The notes beneath the pieces are model-generated. The model did no database searches. It was not told the DNA's origin and worked only from the letters and a program-made list of their open reading frames with translations. 64,000 nucleotides of DNA, taken from NCBI GenBank assembly GCA_032622095.1, contig CP136069.1, positions 45,362,194-45,426,193 on the forward strand, read 5' to 3'. The stretch is from Siphonodentalium dalli. Lineage: Eukaryota; Mollusca; Scaphopoda; Gadilida; Siphonodentaliidae. Shown piece after piece: positions 1 to 10,929 of this stretch. Made by a program: the position numbers and the translations under genes. The number at the start of each line of letters is the position of its first letter. Position 1 is the first letter of the stretch.

Positions 1-545
1 TTATGTTCCTGACACGGCCCCTATTTGACACACTGACCCCATTTGAACAAATCTGAACCCCAGTCACACAAGGACCCACCATACAAAATATTAGCTAAAT
101 CGGCCTGATGATTCTGGAGAAGAAGTCATTCTAATAATTACTAGGGAGAATAGAGTTATGTCCCTGATTCTGCCCCTATTTGACACAGTGACCCCATTTG
201 AACAAATCTGACCCCCAGTCACTCAAGGACCTTCCATACCAAATATAAGCTAAATAGGCCTGATGGTTCTTGAAAAGAAGTTGTTTTAAGAATTACTATG
301 GCGGGAAAGAGTTATGGCCCTAGCTTCGCAACTATTTGACTCAGTGGCCTTATTTTAACAAATCTGAGTCTGAGTCAAGCAGGGAACATCCACACCAAAT
401 ATGAACTCATTTGGCCTTATGATACTGGAGAAGAAGATGATTGTTGACGGACGGACGGACAGACGGATGGACAGACGGACAGACGGACGGACGATGGACG
501 AGGAGTGATGACTATAGCTCCACCGGAGACTTCGTCTCAGGTGAG
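1..545 (+). repeat. Diverged ~155 bp tandem array ending in GGAC-rich tail
   Basis: Three imperfect units begin near 2, 157 and 311 with TTATGTTCCTGA-like text. Each runs through 'tatttgacacagtgacc' and 'gaacaaatctga' to 'ggagaagaag'. The array ends in a GACGGACGGACAGACG microsatellite (about 447-497), then a small palindrome (CCGGAGACTTCG / CTCAGGTGAGCTAAAA). This layout recurs in the window in other sequence versions and resembles a dispersed repeat type common in lophotrochozoan genomes (inference). No protein is supported. Confidence 0.7.
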
Positions 546-654
546 CTAAAAATGAAATGCAAGTTCCAACTGATGTGTATGGAGATTAACATTGTTATAT
601 AGTATGTAGTGAATTTTGCATTTTGTTGTCATGAGACACCGAAATAAACACTGG

Positions 655-775
655 TAAACAATGTCAATCACTAACTGATTCGATTGGAGATTCAATTCGA
701 TGTCGATATCAGGGAGGAGATTCGATATCGAGATTCGATTCGATGCAAAATCCCCGATTCAAAGATCCCTATTCC
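655..775. repeat. GATTCGAT-rich simple stretch
   Basis: Iterated GATTCGAT / ATCGATAT words form a low-complexity stretch. It resembles the ATCGAATC-rich subterminal sequence of the hAT-like element at 7689-8844 and may be a relic of such an end, but no terminus or target duplication was found. Confidence 0.35.
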
Positions 776-824
776 TAAATGGTAATTATGAGCTACTATT
801 TCTTATTACATTATTTTCTCGATT

Positions 825-2375
825 GAATTCTTACCTGACAACCTGAAACCTGAGCAAAATGTTGACAACACTCCATTGAATGTCCCCATAGTGTTGAACA
901 TCCATACCAAATTTCTAAAATCCGCCAACCTATGGTTGAGATATAAACAAAGATGAATAACTCTAGAACGGAAAACCCAAATAAAACGTTTAAACACTCC
1001 ACTGATTGTCCTTATAGTGGCGAACCTCCATACCAAATTTCATTGAGAACTGACAACTTGTAGCTGCTCGGACAAAAAAACCAAGATTTCCAGATGAATA
1101 GCTCTAGAACGGAAACACAAACAACATGATTGAACACTCCATTGAATGTCCTCACTCCTCATTGTAATGAACATTCATACAGAATTTCATTGAGATACGA
1201 CAACCGGTGGTGGAGATATCTGCTCAGACTAGGGTTGCCACGACTATGAGTTTTCATAATCGACTAATCGCCAGCTATAATCGACGGTTAGTCGATTAAT
1301 CGGTAATATATGCGCCCTGTATTACATCCAGGTAAACAATTGATAAATGCGAAATTACGATGACTTCTTTACATCCATTTTGAAGACAGTTATAAACTGT
1401 CGATGCTCCGTGTTTTACACTGTTTTATTTTGTATACAAAACGGAATACTCATGCCCTCATACATGTAGTCTCATTCGTCCTGATGTAGTTTTTAACAGG
1501 CCCTTACTATTAAGTACTGCCAAGTGCCCATATTGCCGACGTTTCTGGCAAAGTTAGAGCAAACTGCATACACGACGTGACAGTAAAGCTAATCTCGATC
1601 GCGACTCCCAATCCGCCACTACGTATTTCGGCAGGTCACGTGCATCACATTAATCGGTAAAATTGCGGCGAAAGGCGTGCACTTACAATGAAGTTAACGA
1701 GGACATAGGTAGACAGTGGAAGATATTTGAGCTTTTGTGGGGGACCCTGGGGGACGGGGATGCAGTCACAATTACTGCAGTGTATAACCTGGACATATTC
1801 AATAAAGAATTGCAAGAAATAATGAAACAAATTAATAGTTTATATTATATACGTAACCGGCAGCTGCTTCGGAAATGTATCTAGCACAGTAGCACTAATA
1901 GTAAATTAATATTCAAGATGACCGCCAAACGTCGGCGGCAACATCAAAGGCAGAGGACGCCGCAACGGAATTGTGCTGCATACGCAGTTAACAGTTACTT
2001 CCAGGCATGACATCGATGAAAAGTATTGCTTACATACAGTTACACAACCATACCCACCCCCTCGGGCGATATTAGTCGACGAAAGTAAATAACCGTCGAC
2101 TACCGCACTTGCCGAAGGTTAGTTGATTAATCGAATAATCGTGGCAAGCCTGGCTCAGACTGACAAAAAAAACAAACATCTCCAGTTAAACAAAGATGAA
2201 TAACTCTAAAACAGAAAACCCAAACAAAATGATAGAACACTCCATTGAATGTCCTCATAGTAGTGAACATCCATACCAAATATAATTGAGATCTGACAAA
2301 CACTGGTTGAAATATCTACCCGGATGGTTGGCTGAACGGACGGAGGACTCGGACCCATGTAAACCTATAAACCCA
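825..2375 (+). repeat. Second diverged tandem array, interrupted by a transposon
   Basis: Units contain 'actccattgaatgtcc', 'gaacatccataccaaat', 'gatgaataactctagaacgg' and 'gacaaaaaaac', with starts near 870, 1003, 1138 and 2240. The last spacing is inflated by the element at 1230-2152. The array closes with 'ggctgaacggacggagg' near 2340, the same GGAC-rich tail style as the array at 1-545. ORFs here follow the repeat and are not genes. Confidence 0.65.
1230..2152. mobile_element. Non-autonomous hAT-like element (R) with 8 bp TSD
   Basis: The ends read TAGGGTTGCCACGACTAT on the left and, reverse-complemented, CAGGCTTGCCACGATTAT on the right. The flanks carry a perfect 8 bp direct repeat GCTCAGAC at 1222-1229 and 2153-2160. 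Eight-base duplications and YAGGNTTGCC ends are typical of hAT transposons (known of the family). TAATCGACTAATCG-like subterminal repeats occur at both ends. An internal open frame of 73 codons (1663-1884) shows no transposase motif, so the copy is taken as non-autonomous. It split a unit of the host array. Confidence 0.8.
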
Positions 2376-2873
2376 CAGAATCATGTATGTACCAAAGTTA
2401 TCCATGGTTGTGGAGTGAAACTTCATTCCATTGTTTATCTTTGCATTTTAATGATTCATCTTGCACTTTGCTTGGCGTAAGCTGGGGTTGTGAGCTTTGC
2501 AGGGCTTACAAAAAGGCCCATCAATGCCAAACATGGGTCTGAATCAGAGCTTGGGGCTGCCCCTGTGACCCCCCCCCCCATCCCAGGCCCCTATAAGAAT
2601 ACTCAACATTTCTATTTTACCTCTGTGGTTTATATTGCAGCAGGCCATTAAATATTCTTTCTTTGTTCTCACTGAGTTCTTCAGCAACAAGTTCCTGAAT
2701 AATAGATTTTGAAAATAACATAACAGCTCAATTTGATAGGGAGTGAAATAACATTTTTCTTTTGCACAGTAAAATGTACTGAAAAATGAAAAATTGAAAA
2801 GAAACTTTTGATTGGGCAGTTTTATTCCTAAGAAACCAATCCCTGAACAAACAATTTGCTTTCAGTAACAAAC
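2376..2873. other. Unassigned AT-rich stretch
   Basis: A run of C lies near 2569-2579. No gene, terminal inverted repeat or splice-supported exon was seen. Confidence 0.5.
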
Positions 2874-3060
2874 CAAGTCTGAATTTAGTGTGCATGTCAT
2901 TTGCAGAATGAGGTCCTCAGAGGGTGAATTAAGTGACGCTATCCCACACAGCGAGCTAGCATGACCAAATTCACCCTATGGGGACCTCATTCTGCATGGC
3001 CTCATATGCTATGGAAGACAAAGACTCAGATTGAAGTTCCCAAATGATGAATATTGTGAG
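2874..3060. mobile_element. C-family hAT-type MITE, truncated (C1)
   Basis: It starts CAAGTCTGAATTTAGTG and carries the family's first hairpin, with arms built on TGCAGAATGAGGTCC and GAGGGTGAATT. The internal part 'gactcagattgaagttccc' follows, then similarity stops near 3060. The right end is missing. The family is defined by the intact copies at 29824, 52132, 52366 and 61775. Confidence 0.75.
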
Positions 3061-3179
3061 TTGGGATTGGTTGGAATTGGTAGGAGTGATGATATTTTGG
3101 AACTATCCTCGAACTACCGGTAAGATCAGTTGATGCAGAAAACTTTGCGATTAGCAGGAGTTTTGGAAATCAGCCGGCT

Positions 3180-3440
3180 CAAACATTTAACTTTAACTAT
3201 TTCATGACGAGAGCTGCGTTATGGCCCTTTTTGTTGAAATTTGCACACAATTTTCTTTTCCAAATGATAACTTCAGTAAGTCTGAACTGAATGGAATGAA
3301 ATTTAGTATGTGAGTTTTTGTATTAAATTGAAAGAAACTTTCTGAATTATTTATTTTATCTGAGGTTGCTGTTGGGTCTCTTTTGTTCTTATGGGCTTCT
3401 TTACCATGTGATCCAGATTTCTTTTTGATGCAATCCAGAT
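3180..3440 (+). repeat. M-type repeat unit (copy 1)
   Basis: It contains 'gttatggccctttttgttg', 'ccaaatgataacttcag' and 'tgaactgaatggaatgaa'. It is closely related to 32215-32609, and both copies end in 'gatgcaatccag' right at the start of a B-family MITE. Apparent ORFs are repeat-derived. Confidence 0.7.
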
Positions 3441-3691
3441 TTAACCCTTTCATGACGGGAGCTGTGCTAGTGCAGCATTAAAGAATCTGTGCCAGTACAT
3501 TCACTTTAATATGTGAGTCCCATAGGGAGCCTCGCATATATAATAAAATGCACTGGCTTACAAGGTCAAGGTAAATATTGTTAGGCCCATGTATTCTCTT
3601 ATATATGCTAGGCAGACTCACATATATAAGTGAATGCATAGGCACAGGGGTGTCACAAAATTTCAGGAAGCTCCAGACATGGAAGGGTTAA
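3441..3691 (+). mobile_element. B-family TTAA MITE (B1)
   Basis: It begins TTAACCCTTTCATGACGGGA and ends in the inverted form CTCCAGACATGGAAGGGTTAA with TTAA at both borders, the target duplication expected of piggyBac-type elements. Inside are two diverged copies of the TGCATTCTCTTATATATGC hairpin. Its right TTAA (3688-3691) is also the left TTAA of the A-family element that follows. Confidence 0.8.
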
Positions 3692-4083
3692 CCCTTTACC
3701 CAACAGAACGGCCCTGTGCCAATGCATTCTCTTATATATGCGAGTCGACCAGGTCGCCTCGCATATATAAGAGAATGCATTGGCTTAACACATTAAAAAT
3801 TATAAAATTGTTAAAGAATGTAAGAAAAAATGGTAAAAAGTGTTAATTTGTTTTTTTTTAGGCCAATGCATTCTCTTATATATGCGAGGCGACCTATGGT
3901 CGACTCGCATATATAAGAGAATGCATTGGCATAGGGCATAACTGTAACTATCACAATGTGGTCAAGGAGCCGGTTCGAATGATATCCATATTTGTATGGT
4001 TCTATTGAGACAGACCGAAGATATTTTAGGCTGTTGAAGCTTTATTTGGCCGGTTTTGGCCGGTTTGTTGGGTAAAGGGTTAA
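3688..4083 (+). mobile_element. A-family TTAA MITE (A1)
   Basis: The ends are TTAACCCTTTACCCAACAG and GGTTTGTTGGGTAAAGGGTTAA, in inverted orientation and bounded by TTAA. Two ~67 bp hairpins (first about 3719-3783) share arms starting CCAATGCATTCTCTTATATA and face each other as mirror images. Between them lies an AT-rich 'aaaattataaaattgttaaag' spacer. To the right are a unique segment 'atgatatccatatttgtatgg' and GGCCGGTTTTGGCCGG. No ORF of the element is meaningful. Confidence 0.85.
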
Positions 4084-4142
4084 AGCATATAAAGGAAAAG
4101 CTCACAGAAACCACTTAGGACAGCTTCACTGAGCTACATGTA

Positions 4143-4570
4143 CAAGCCTGTGTTTAGTGTGCCTGTCATTTGCATAATGAGGTCCCCAGAGGGTGAGTTA
4201 AGTGATGCTATCCCACATAGCGGGCTAGCATCACCAAATTCACCCTCTGGGGACCTCATTCTGCATGGCCTCATCTGCTATTGAAGACATAGATTCAGAT
4301 TGAAGTTGCCAAATGGTGAATATTGTGATGTATACCCATTGGAAACCTTGATTATGCAATGTGTCGTCTGCCAATTTGGGGATAAAGAGAAACTAAATTA
4401 AAAAAGAAATAGAATCTATGTGAAGAAGTTTCTATAGAAATTTTATAATAAAGAAACTTTCCAGAGAAGATGAGGCTTATAAAACAGAATGAGGTCCCCA
4501 GAGGGTGAATTTGGTGATGCTATCCTGCTAGTGGGATAGTGTCACTAAATCCCTCTCTGGGAACCTCAGG
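4143..4570. mobile_element. C-family hAT-type MITE (C2), right end lost
   Basis: It starts CAAGCCTGTGTTTAGTGTG and carries both family hairpins, separated by the long internal region ('ttgattatgcaatgtgtcg', 'ttggggataaagagaaac'). Similarity ends inside the second hairpin near 4570, so no target duplication can be scored. Confidence 0.8.
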
Positions 4571-4718
4571 ATTGAAGAATTTTAAGTGTATCAAACAATA
4601 TACTATCTATTCTGTTCAAGCTTTCCTAGAAAGAGATTAGCACAAAACATGGAATCACCAATTTGTTGATCAGTGACAAAATTGAAAAATTTGGACAAGA
4701 TCGTAATAAAATCAGTCT

Positions 4719-5116
4719 TTAACCCTTTACCCAACAAACCGGCCAAAACCGGCCAAATAAAGCTTCAACAGCCTAAAATATCTTCGGTCTGTCTCAATAA
4801 AACCATACAAATATGGATATCATTGGAACCGGCTCCTTGACCACATTGTGATAGTTACAGTTAGCCCTGTGCCAATGCATTCTCTTATATATGCGAGTCG
4901 ACCATAGGTCGCCTCGCATATATAAGAGAATGCATTGGCCTAAAAAAATCTTTTTTTAACACTTTTTACCATTCTTTCTTACATTCTTTAACAATTTTAT
5001 AATTTTTAATGTGTTAAGCCAATGAATTCTCTTATATATGCGAGGCGACCTATGGTCGACTCGCATATATAAGAGAATGCATTGGCACAGGGCCGTTCTG
5101 TTGGGTAAAGGGTTAA
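4719..5116 (-). mobile_element. A-family TTAA MITE (A2)
   Basis: Full-length copy in reverse orientation, TTAA at 4719-4722 and 5113-5116. It has the same two hairpins and GGCCGGTTTTGGCCGG segment as the other A copies. Its length (398 bp) matches the 400 bp copies at 33276, 37742 and 55982. Confidence 0.88.
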
Positions 5117-5206
5117 TATTGTGTTACTTATTAATGTTGCATCAATTACCGTAATAATTCATTATTTGCGCCTTGGCGGATTCATGTTTTGTGATGGTAA
5201 GATTTT

Positions 5207-5560
5207 TTAACCCTTTCATGATGGGAGCTGTGCTGGCATTAAAGATCCTGTGCCAGTTCATTCTCTTATATATGCGAGTCTCCCATAGGGAGCCTCACAT
5301 ATATAAGAGAATGCACTGGCTTACAAGTTACAAAATCAAAGTAAATATTGTTAGGCCAAATATTTCCATATATAATCAAGGCCCCCTATGGGAGACTCGC
5401 ATATATAAGAGAATGCATTGGCACAGGCAGCCCTCATAATTGGCTGAAGCAAACTGGGCCACGGTAAAGGGTTGCCGTAGCAGATTGCCGAAGCCAAACA
5501 ATCTGAATAAAAAGGGCTGCACAGGGTTTTCGCAAGGTGCCCTAGTCATAGAATGGTTAA
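5207..5560 (+). mobile_element. B-family TTAA MITE with internal extra sequence (B2)
   Basis: TTAACCCTTTCATGATGGGA on the left and CCTAGTCATAGAATGGTTAA on the right. Two hairpins with GAGTCTCCCATAGGGAGCCTC loops are present. About 100 bp of sequence absent from B1 ('gcccagtttgcttcagcc' on the minus strand) sits before the right end. Confidence 0.75.
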
Positions 5561-5644
5561 TAAATGAACACCTCTCTAAACTAAACAAAAAGTGTGTTCG
5601 TTTAGGATAGGTTTTACTGTATAGTGTTACTAGTAGAAATATAC

Positions 5645-5702
5645 CTTAGGTACACACTCTCCGGCACCGCTGATAATCTGCCATAGGGCTCTGTTGGATG
5701 TC
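5645..5702 (-). CDS. Candidate internal coding exon, minus strand
   Basis: On the minus strand a strong acceptor (pyrimidine-rich tract then ACTGTTGACAG) precedes a 58-base stretch ending AAG|GTATAT. One frame is open across it and reads SNRALWQIISGAGECVPK. The pattern of a hydrophobic helix followed by a small-residue turn and valine is like the alpha1-beta2 part of BRCT domains, but the exon is too short to assign. No neighbouring exon was identified with confidence, and the gene is not recognised. The exon lies in non-repetitive sequence between MITE B2 and the foldback element. Confidence 0.4.
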
Positions 5703-6430
5703 CTGTCAACAGTAAAAAAAGAAAAACTTAGATGACTGCTTATAGTACCAAGAAATAACATCATTTAAAGACCATCTCAACATGCAAAAGGAGTATCTGT
5801 AACTGTATGATAACATCTAGCACCTCCACTAGGTGATATCCGATTTCAAATCCTGGATGGCAGAAAGCCATATCCTGGATGGCAACAGCAAATGCACATG
5901 AGTTGTGGAGAAACTCACTTAAGTTTCTAAAAAAAAACATGGATTTATACAGGCAATTGGCATAAAATATTTCTATTCTATTTACAAAATCCGACATATG
6001 CATATTTCCAGTGGTAATGATGAAATACACTTTAAAAATTCTACAAGAACAGCACTGTTTTGATTCAACTCTTTTGTAAATACTCCTATATATTGATGGC
6101 GTAATTCTTTGCAGTGATGCTCAACGACGTCAACTGTGCAATTTCATACGCAAAACAAAATTTCAAAGTACCTTTTATTCAATATTCAGTTGAAAGAATT
6201 GTAAGCTAAATTGGTTATAACCACCCTGTAGGTTCTTGACATTTGTGTTCAAGTCTCGCTATCTTCTCTGGGCCTTTTATCGACTCATCCTGCAGGCTCA
6301 CCCAGAGAATGTAGCTTTAATACGGATTTCAGACACCCAAATGGTGGTGATAACCTATATATATATTCTCACTCCTGGGTTCAGCTCCTAACAGTGAAAA
6401 TACAGCCGAAATGCTCAGGCGCCGCAGTAA
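5703..6430. other. Non-repetitive stretch without a recognised gene
   Basis: This is the presumed intron upstream of the minus-strand exon at 5645-5702. ORFs on the minus strand near 5761-6030 show no recognisable domain. A short (TA)n run lies near 6357-6366. Confidence 0.4.
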
Positions 6431-6584
6431 TGCGACGACTCGGGCCGAAGACAGCTCAGACCAGGGTACCTCGGTGATTCAGGCCAAAGAGAGCTCGCCC
6501 CGGTCATGTTTCCGGGCCATGTGTCTCAGGTGTAAAAACATAATTAATTTCAGCCGTCAATTAGAGTGATTGACATAACAATAG

Positions 6585-7667
6585 TAATTAGGGTGCTAAT
6601 TTAATTTGGAGGAATATATTTGTGCATGATTAAAGGAACTTAATAAGATTAAGACAGCGTTTAATGGCAAAATGTTGTATAAACATGATTAACAGTCATC
6701 TAATTATAGGGTTTTTATGACAAAATATTGTATAAACACAATTAATTGTCCTGTGACAGTGTTGTTACGGGAAAATATTGTACCGGTATAAACACAATTA
6801 GTTGTCCTCCTAGTGTTGATAGTTCTAACTAATTGCGTGATTAGTATATATATATATATATAGATATATCCTTTATTATCTTCCGTTAATAATAGAGATT
6901 ATGAACAAACATTATTATACATCATAATTCAAATATTTACACAAGTGGAATGAACAAGTGAAGAAGACATACATGTATAAGAATGAATACATAGTCAGAC
7001 AGACATACATGCGACATGGATCAAAGTGAGAGCGGCAGACATACAATGTACATATACGCAGACAGACAAATTGATTGGCAGGTAAGCAGATACATTCAGG
7101 CAGACAGACATACATATAACCATGAACCTTTATTGTATACCGCTATGTTGGTAGGTGTACATGTATAACCATCGGGTGGGGTGTTTTCTGTCATAATTCA
7201 CAATGTATTACCCCATTGATTGCAATGACAAGATCCGTAAAAGACAATTAACATACTATCAAATGCGATGTATGCAACAGTTTGAACCAACAACGATTTT
7301 GAAGGATGGCACCACAGAATCAACATGTGGCACACCGACCTTAACTGTTAACATCTACAAGCTGGTTCCACTTCTTCAGAATGAGTCCGAGAACATTTCG
7401 AAGAGGGTCACAGCCAACCAGCGACAAAACAGACTAAAGTCATTGTAGATTAGAACTTCAGACTAAAGAAATTGTAGTTAATTGTGCTATGACATACTAT
7501 TTTATGTTTTATCCGTTAATTGTCATCGTTTATCTTGGTCTTATGTTTTAATGTTTATCTTTTTTCTGTAATAAAGTTTCAATGATCAATAGAACAGGAT
7601 GTCATCATATTAAGACCCTTTAATCATGCACAACAGTTAACCCTAAATTAAATTAACATCTTAATTA
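6585..7667. mobile_element. Element U nested in the left arm of J
   Basis: Imperfect inverted ends TAATTAGGGTGCTAATTTAAT and, from the other side, TAATTAAGATGTTAATTTAAT bound a segment that interrupts the J arm; the right arm of J runs across the same point without it. Inside are three tandem copies of a 'aaaatattgtataaacacaa' unit (about 6667-6810), a (TA)n run near 6846-6862, CAGACAGACATAC repeats, and an 81-codon frame at 7203-7448 followed by AATAAA near 7571. That frame has no recognised domain. Confidence 0.5.
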
Positions 7668-7688
7668 CGGTCACTATGAATACCGGAC

Positions 7689-8844
7689 TAGGGTCCTGCG
7701 AATTGGAGAATTTGATCGAATCGAATATCGAATCGAATTCTGGAAATCGAATCGAATTCTGGAAATCGAATCGAATATCGAATCGAATCATATCTGTGTG
7801 TTGCATTCTCAATTTGGACATGTTTTGTCAACGATTAGACGTTTTGTGAAACGTTCTATCAACTCCATGCACGAAGTTCCATCATAACTTATGCGGCGAT
7901 GAACCGTCGTTTACAATACTATTAACTTCAAATGATAATTGTCGAGAAAAAAAGGCAGATTAAAAAAAAACGTCCATGCGGCCGTCACGACGATTAATAA
8001 AAAATCACTATACGGATTATCAGAACTAAAATCACGCGAAATTTGTACAGTTTGCACGTACATGCAAAATTGCAAATCGACATTCGGAATCACCCGTTGT
8101 TATAAACTTGAAGTTGCAACAACAGTCGCAGGGTGGCCTGATTATGTAGTGCTGGATGCTTCTTGGACAGATGATTCCATAGATGGGTCATTGTCCCAGA
8201 TGCCTGCGATTTATACACCAGGTTGCATTCATCTCACGTGTAAGTCCCTGCACTACCTGCAGCTGTATCATGTTTAAAATAAACATGAATAACGACGACA
8301 TTTTGTCAAGGGTCGAAGAACGCTCCGAAATTGAAAGTAAACTCCAAAACAAAACATTGCCAAAATGCACTTTTAGATGCTGGGAACACGTTTTGTGTCA
8401 ATTCTCAGCTATACTACATAATGCATAATCTGAGACGGATAGACGGCGGATAACGCTAGCGGTTGCTCAGTCTCATAGCTATTATTATTCACGCGTGTTG
8501 TCGGTCCATCGGTGATCTCCGAGCTTTTGGCTACGATGTTCAAAGCTAGAATTCAGGCGTTCAGAATTCTGTAGTCCTATAGTGGCTAATTGCTGGCTAT
8601 ACTTATATTTAATATATATAATCGTGATGTACAATAAGAATTATAAGGTGCATATATACATCATTTTTTGTAATTAAATGGCACAAAAACAACTAAGATC
8701 GACGTGTGAACTTGTCCGTAAACAGCCTACTTTTCCATCAATGTATATTCGAAATTTCGAGTTGGCAATTTCGACTCTAATTCGAATCGAATTTGACTTT
8801 TGAATCGAATCTCGAATCGAATATCGAATATTCGCAGGACCCTA
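7689..8844. mobile_element. Non-autonomous hAT-like element (K) with perfect 8 bp TSD
   Basis: The inverted ends TAGGGTCCTGCGAAT / ATTCGCAGGACCCTA are flanked by TACCGGAC at 7681-7688 and 8845-8852. Subterminal regions are iterations of ATCGAATCGAAT. TAGGG ends with 8 bp duplications match the Ac/hobo branch of hAT (known). A 112-codon frame at 7939-8277 has no transposase signature. The element lies inside the first repeat unit of J's left arm; joining the flanks restores the 'tgaataccggacacaacc' text seen in the right arm. Confidence 0.85.
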
Positions 8845-8852
8845 TACCGGAC

Positions 8853-10060
8853 ACAACCGAACATAACCGAACACAACCGAAAACAAGTCCAAATAAGGCG
8901 TATATGAGGGAAATATATGAAATAAAGTTTAAAATGATGTGTGTGTATATGTAAGCTAGTGATATGTGAAGTTTGATGCAATTTGGTCGATTAAAAGTTA
9001 TGTTAATGAAAGTTTTATGTAATTTTACGCCGTCTGCGCATAAGACAGAGTCCGGCGTGATGGCGGCTAGCTCTATGAATACCGAACACAAGTTCAAATA
9101 AGGCATATATGAGGGAAATATATGAAATAAAGTTTATAATGATGTGTGTGTATATGTAAGCTAGTGATATGTGAAGTTTGATGCAATTTGGTCGATTAAA
9201 AGTTATGTTAATGAAAGTTTTATGTAATTTTACGCCGTCTGCGCATAAGACAGAGTCCGGCGTGATGGCGGCTAGCTCTATGAATACCGAACACGAGTTC
9301 AAATAAGGCGTATAAAGACGGAAATATATGAAATAAAGTTTATAATGATGTGTGTGTATATGTAAGATAGTGATATGTGAAGTTTGATGCAATTTGGCCG
9401 ATTAAAAGTTTAGTTATTTGTAGGTTTATGTACAATATTAGCTGTCGGCACGCAAACCAGAGTTCGGCAAGATGGTGGCTAACTCTATGAATACCGAAAA
9501 CAAGTTCAAATAAGGCGTATATAAGGGAAATATATAAAATAAAGTTTGTACTGATGTGTATTTATATGTAAGTTAGTGATATGTGAAGTTTGATGCAATT
9601 TGGCCAATTAAAAGTTTAGTTATTTGTAGGTTTATGTACAATATTAGCTGTCGGCACGCAAACCAGAGTTCGGCAAGATGGCGGCTAACTCTATGAATAC
9701 CGAACACAAGTTCAAATAAGGCGTATATAAGGGAAATATATAAAATAAAGTTTGTACTGATGTATATTTATATGTAAGTTAGTGATATGTGAAGTTTGAT
9801 GCAATTTGGCCGATTAAAAGTTTAGTTATTTGTAGGTTTATGTACAATATTAGCTGTCGGCACGCAAACCAGAGTTCGGCAAAATGGCGGCTAACTCTAT
9901 GAATACCGAACACAAGTATAAAAGGGAAATATATAAAATAAAGTTTATAATGATGTGTATGTACATGTATATGTAAGTTAGTGGTATGTGAAGTCGGCAC
10001 GCAAGCGAGAGTTCGGCGAGGATTTCTATGAATATATTGAATATCGAACACAAGTCGAAA
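8853..10060 (+). repeat. ~206 bp tandem units, left arm of J
   Basis: Units start with TGAATACCGAACACAAG at about 9075, 9281, 9488, 9694 and 9900 (spacings 206, 207, 206, 206). A shorter last unit lies near 10029. Each contains 'aataaggcgtatat', 'atgtgaagtttgatgcaatt' and 'gatggcggcta'. Two variants occur: the first units carry 'ttacgccgtctgcgcataag', the later ones 'gctgtcggcacgcaaacc'. Minus-strand ORFs repeat with the unit and are not genes. Confidence 0.85.
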
Positions 10061-10525
10061 TAAGGGATGATTAAGACATCAGCGATAGGTGATAATTAAT
10101 TTCCCCTAACATATGCACTACGCAGTAGAGCCTTTGTTGCTGATTAATTACCGATGTGCGATCGCGGATTTCTCTGGCTTACCGAAAAGATTTCAGGGAT
10201 GTTTTGACAGTGATATTCAAGCAAGGTTTCACAGGTTTCATAGAAACCAAAATGGTTGAATAAACAATATATGGGTGATGATTAAATGAGTTGATGGTGT
10301 CATATCCATGCCGATCTCATATTTTCTATCTCGCCATTCGACGGAAAAACCAAATTCCAAGAAAAAAAGAAAATAATTTTATCATCAAAATCCTTTTCTT
10401 TTTTAGCTTCTTTCTTAATAAATGGCAAAAATATGAGGGGTGAAGGCGGGTCTAGCCCCCCCCCCCCCCCAAATGACCCATATATACATCTCGCCATTCT
10501 GATCATTGATTTGAGTACATACAAC

Positions 10526-10798
10526 ATGTCTTCAAAGTCAATACTATATTCATGTGGTATTTGTGCCGAGGAATGCCATGACATTTGCAGCATCGGGTGC
10601 GATCTTTGTGATCGTTGGTTCCATTTGGGGTGAAAACAGCTGAATGTAAGTGATATAAATTTTTTCACCAAATCCTCTCTGAGTTACTTTTGCTCACTTT
10701 GTCTGTACAGGTCAGGTTCTCTTGATTGGGATGCGGCACATTTGAGACTAATGGCGGCGGCGAACAATGGTATGGTCCTTAATGACGCAAAAAAATAA
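10526..10798 (+). pseudogene. PHD-finger protein fragment with in-frame TGA
   Basis: From the ATG at 10526 the frame reads MSSKSILYSCGICAEE, then IGCDLCDRWFHLG, then TGA at 10631-10633. The same frame continues to a TAA at 10796-10798 and includes YFCSLC. The order CxxC, CxxC, H, then CxxC fits a C4HC3 PHD zinc finger. The TGA stands exactly at the H-x2-C position, where a zinc-binding cysteine (TGC or TGT) is expected. An N-terminal extension with a proline run is open from 10433 but probably non-coding. PHD fingers bind histone tails and also occur in transposon proteins (known). The location in the unique centre of foldback element J suggests a transposon-borne or captured gene (inference). 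Confidence 0.6.
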
Positions 10799-10929
10799 AA
10801 TAATTTAATTCTACCTGAAGCTCAGTAACAAAGAGACAATAACACAAAATATCCTGTTTTGGTGATAGCCAGCCAACTGATTACCTGTAAGCTAATTTAT
10901 TAACGGTGAATGCATGCCAAACACACGGC

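Noticed and set aside
806-1036. Minus-strand frame ending at TTGTCAG|GTAAGAATTC
   Set aside because: The donor looks perfect, but the whole frame lies in a diverged tandem array with repeated 'gacaac' text.
7939-8277. Transposase in element K
   Set aside because: The 112-codon frame shows no catalytic or zinc-finger pattern of hAT transposases.
8727-10053. Histidine/tyrosine-rich minus-strand ORFs
   Set aside because: They repeat with the ~206 bp units of foldback element J and break at each unit boundary.
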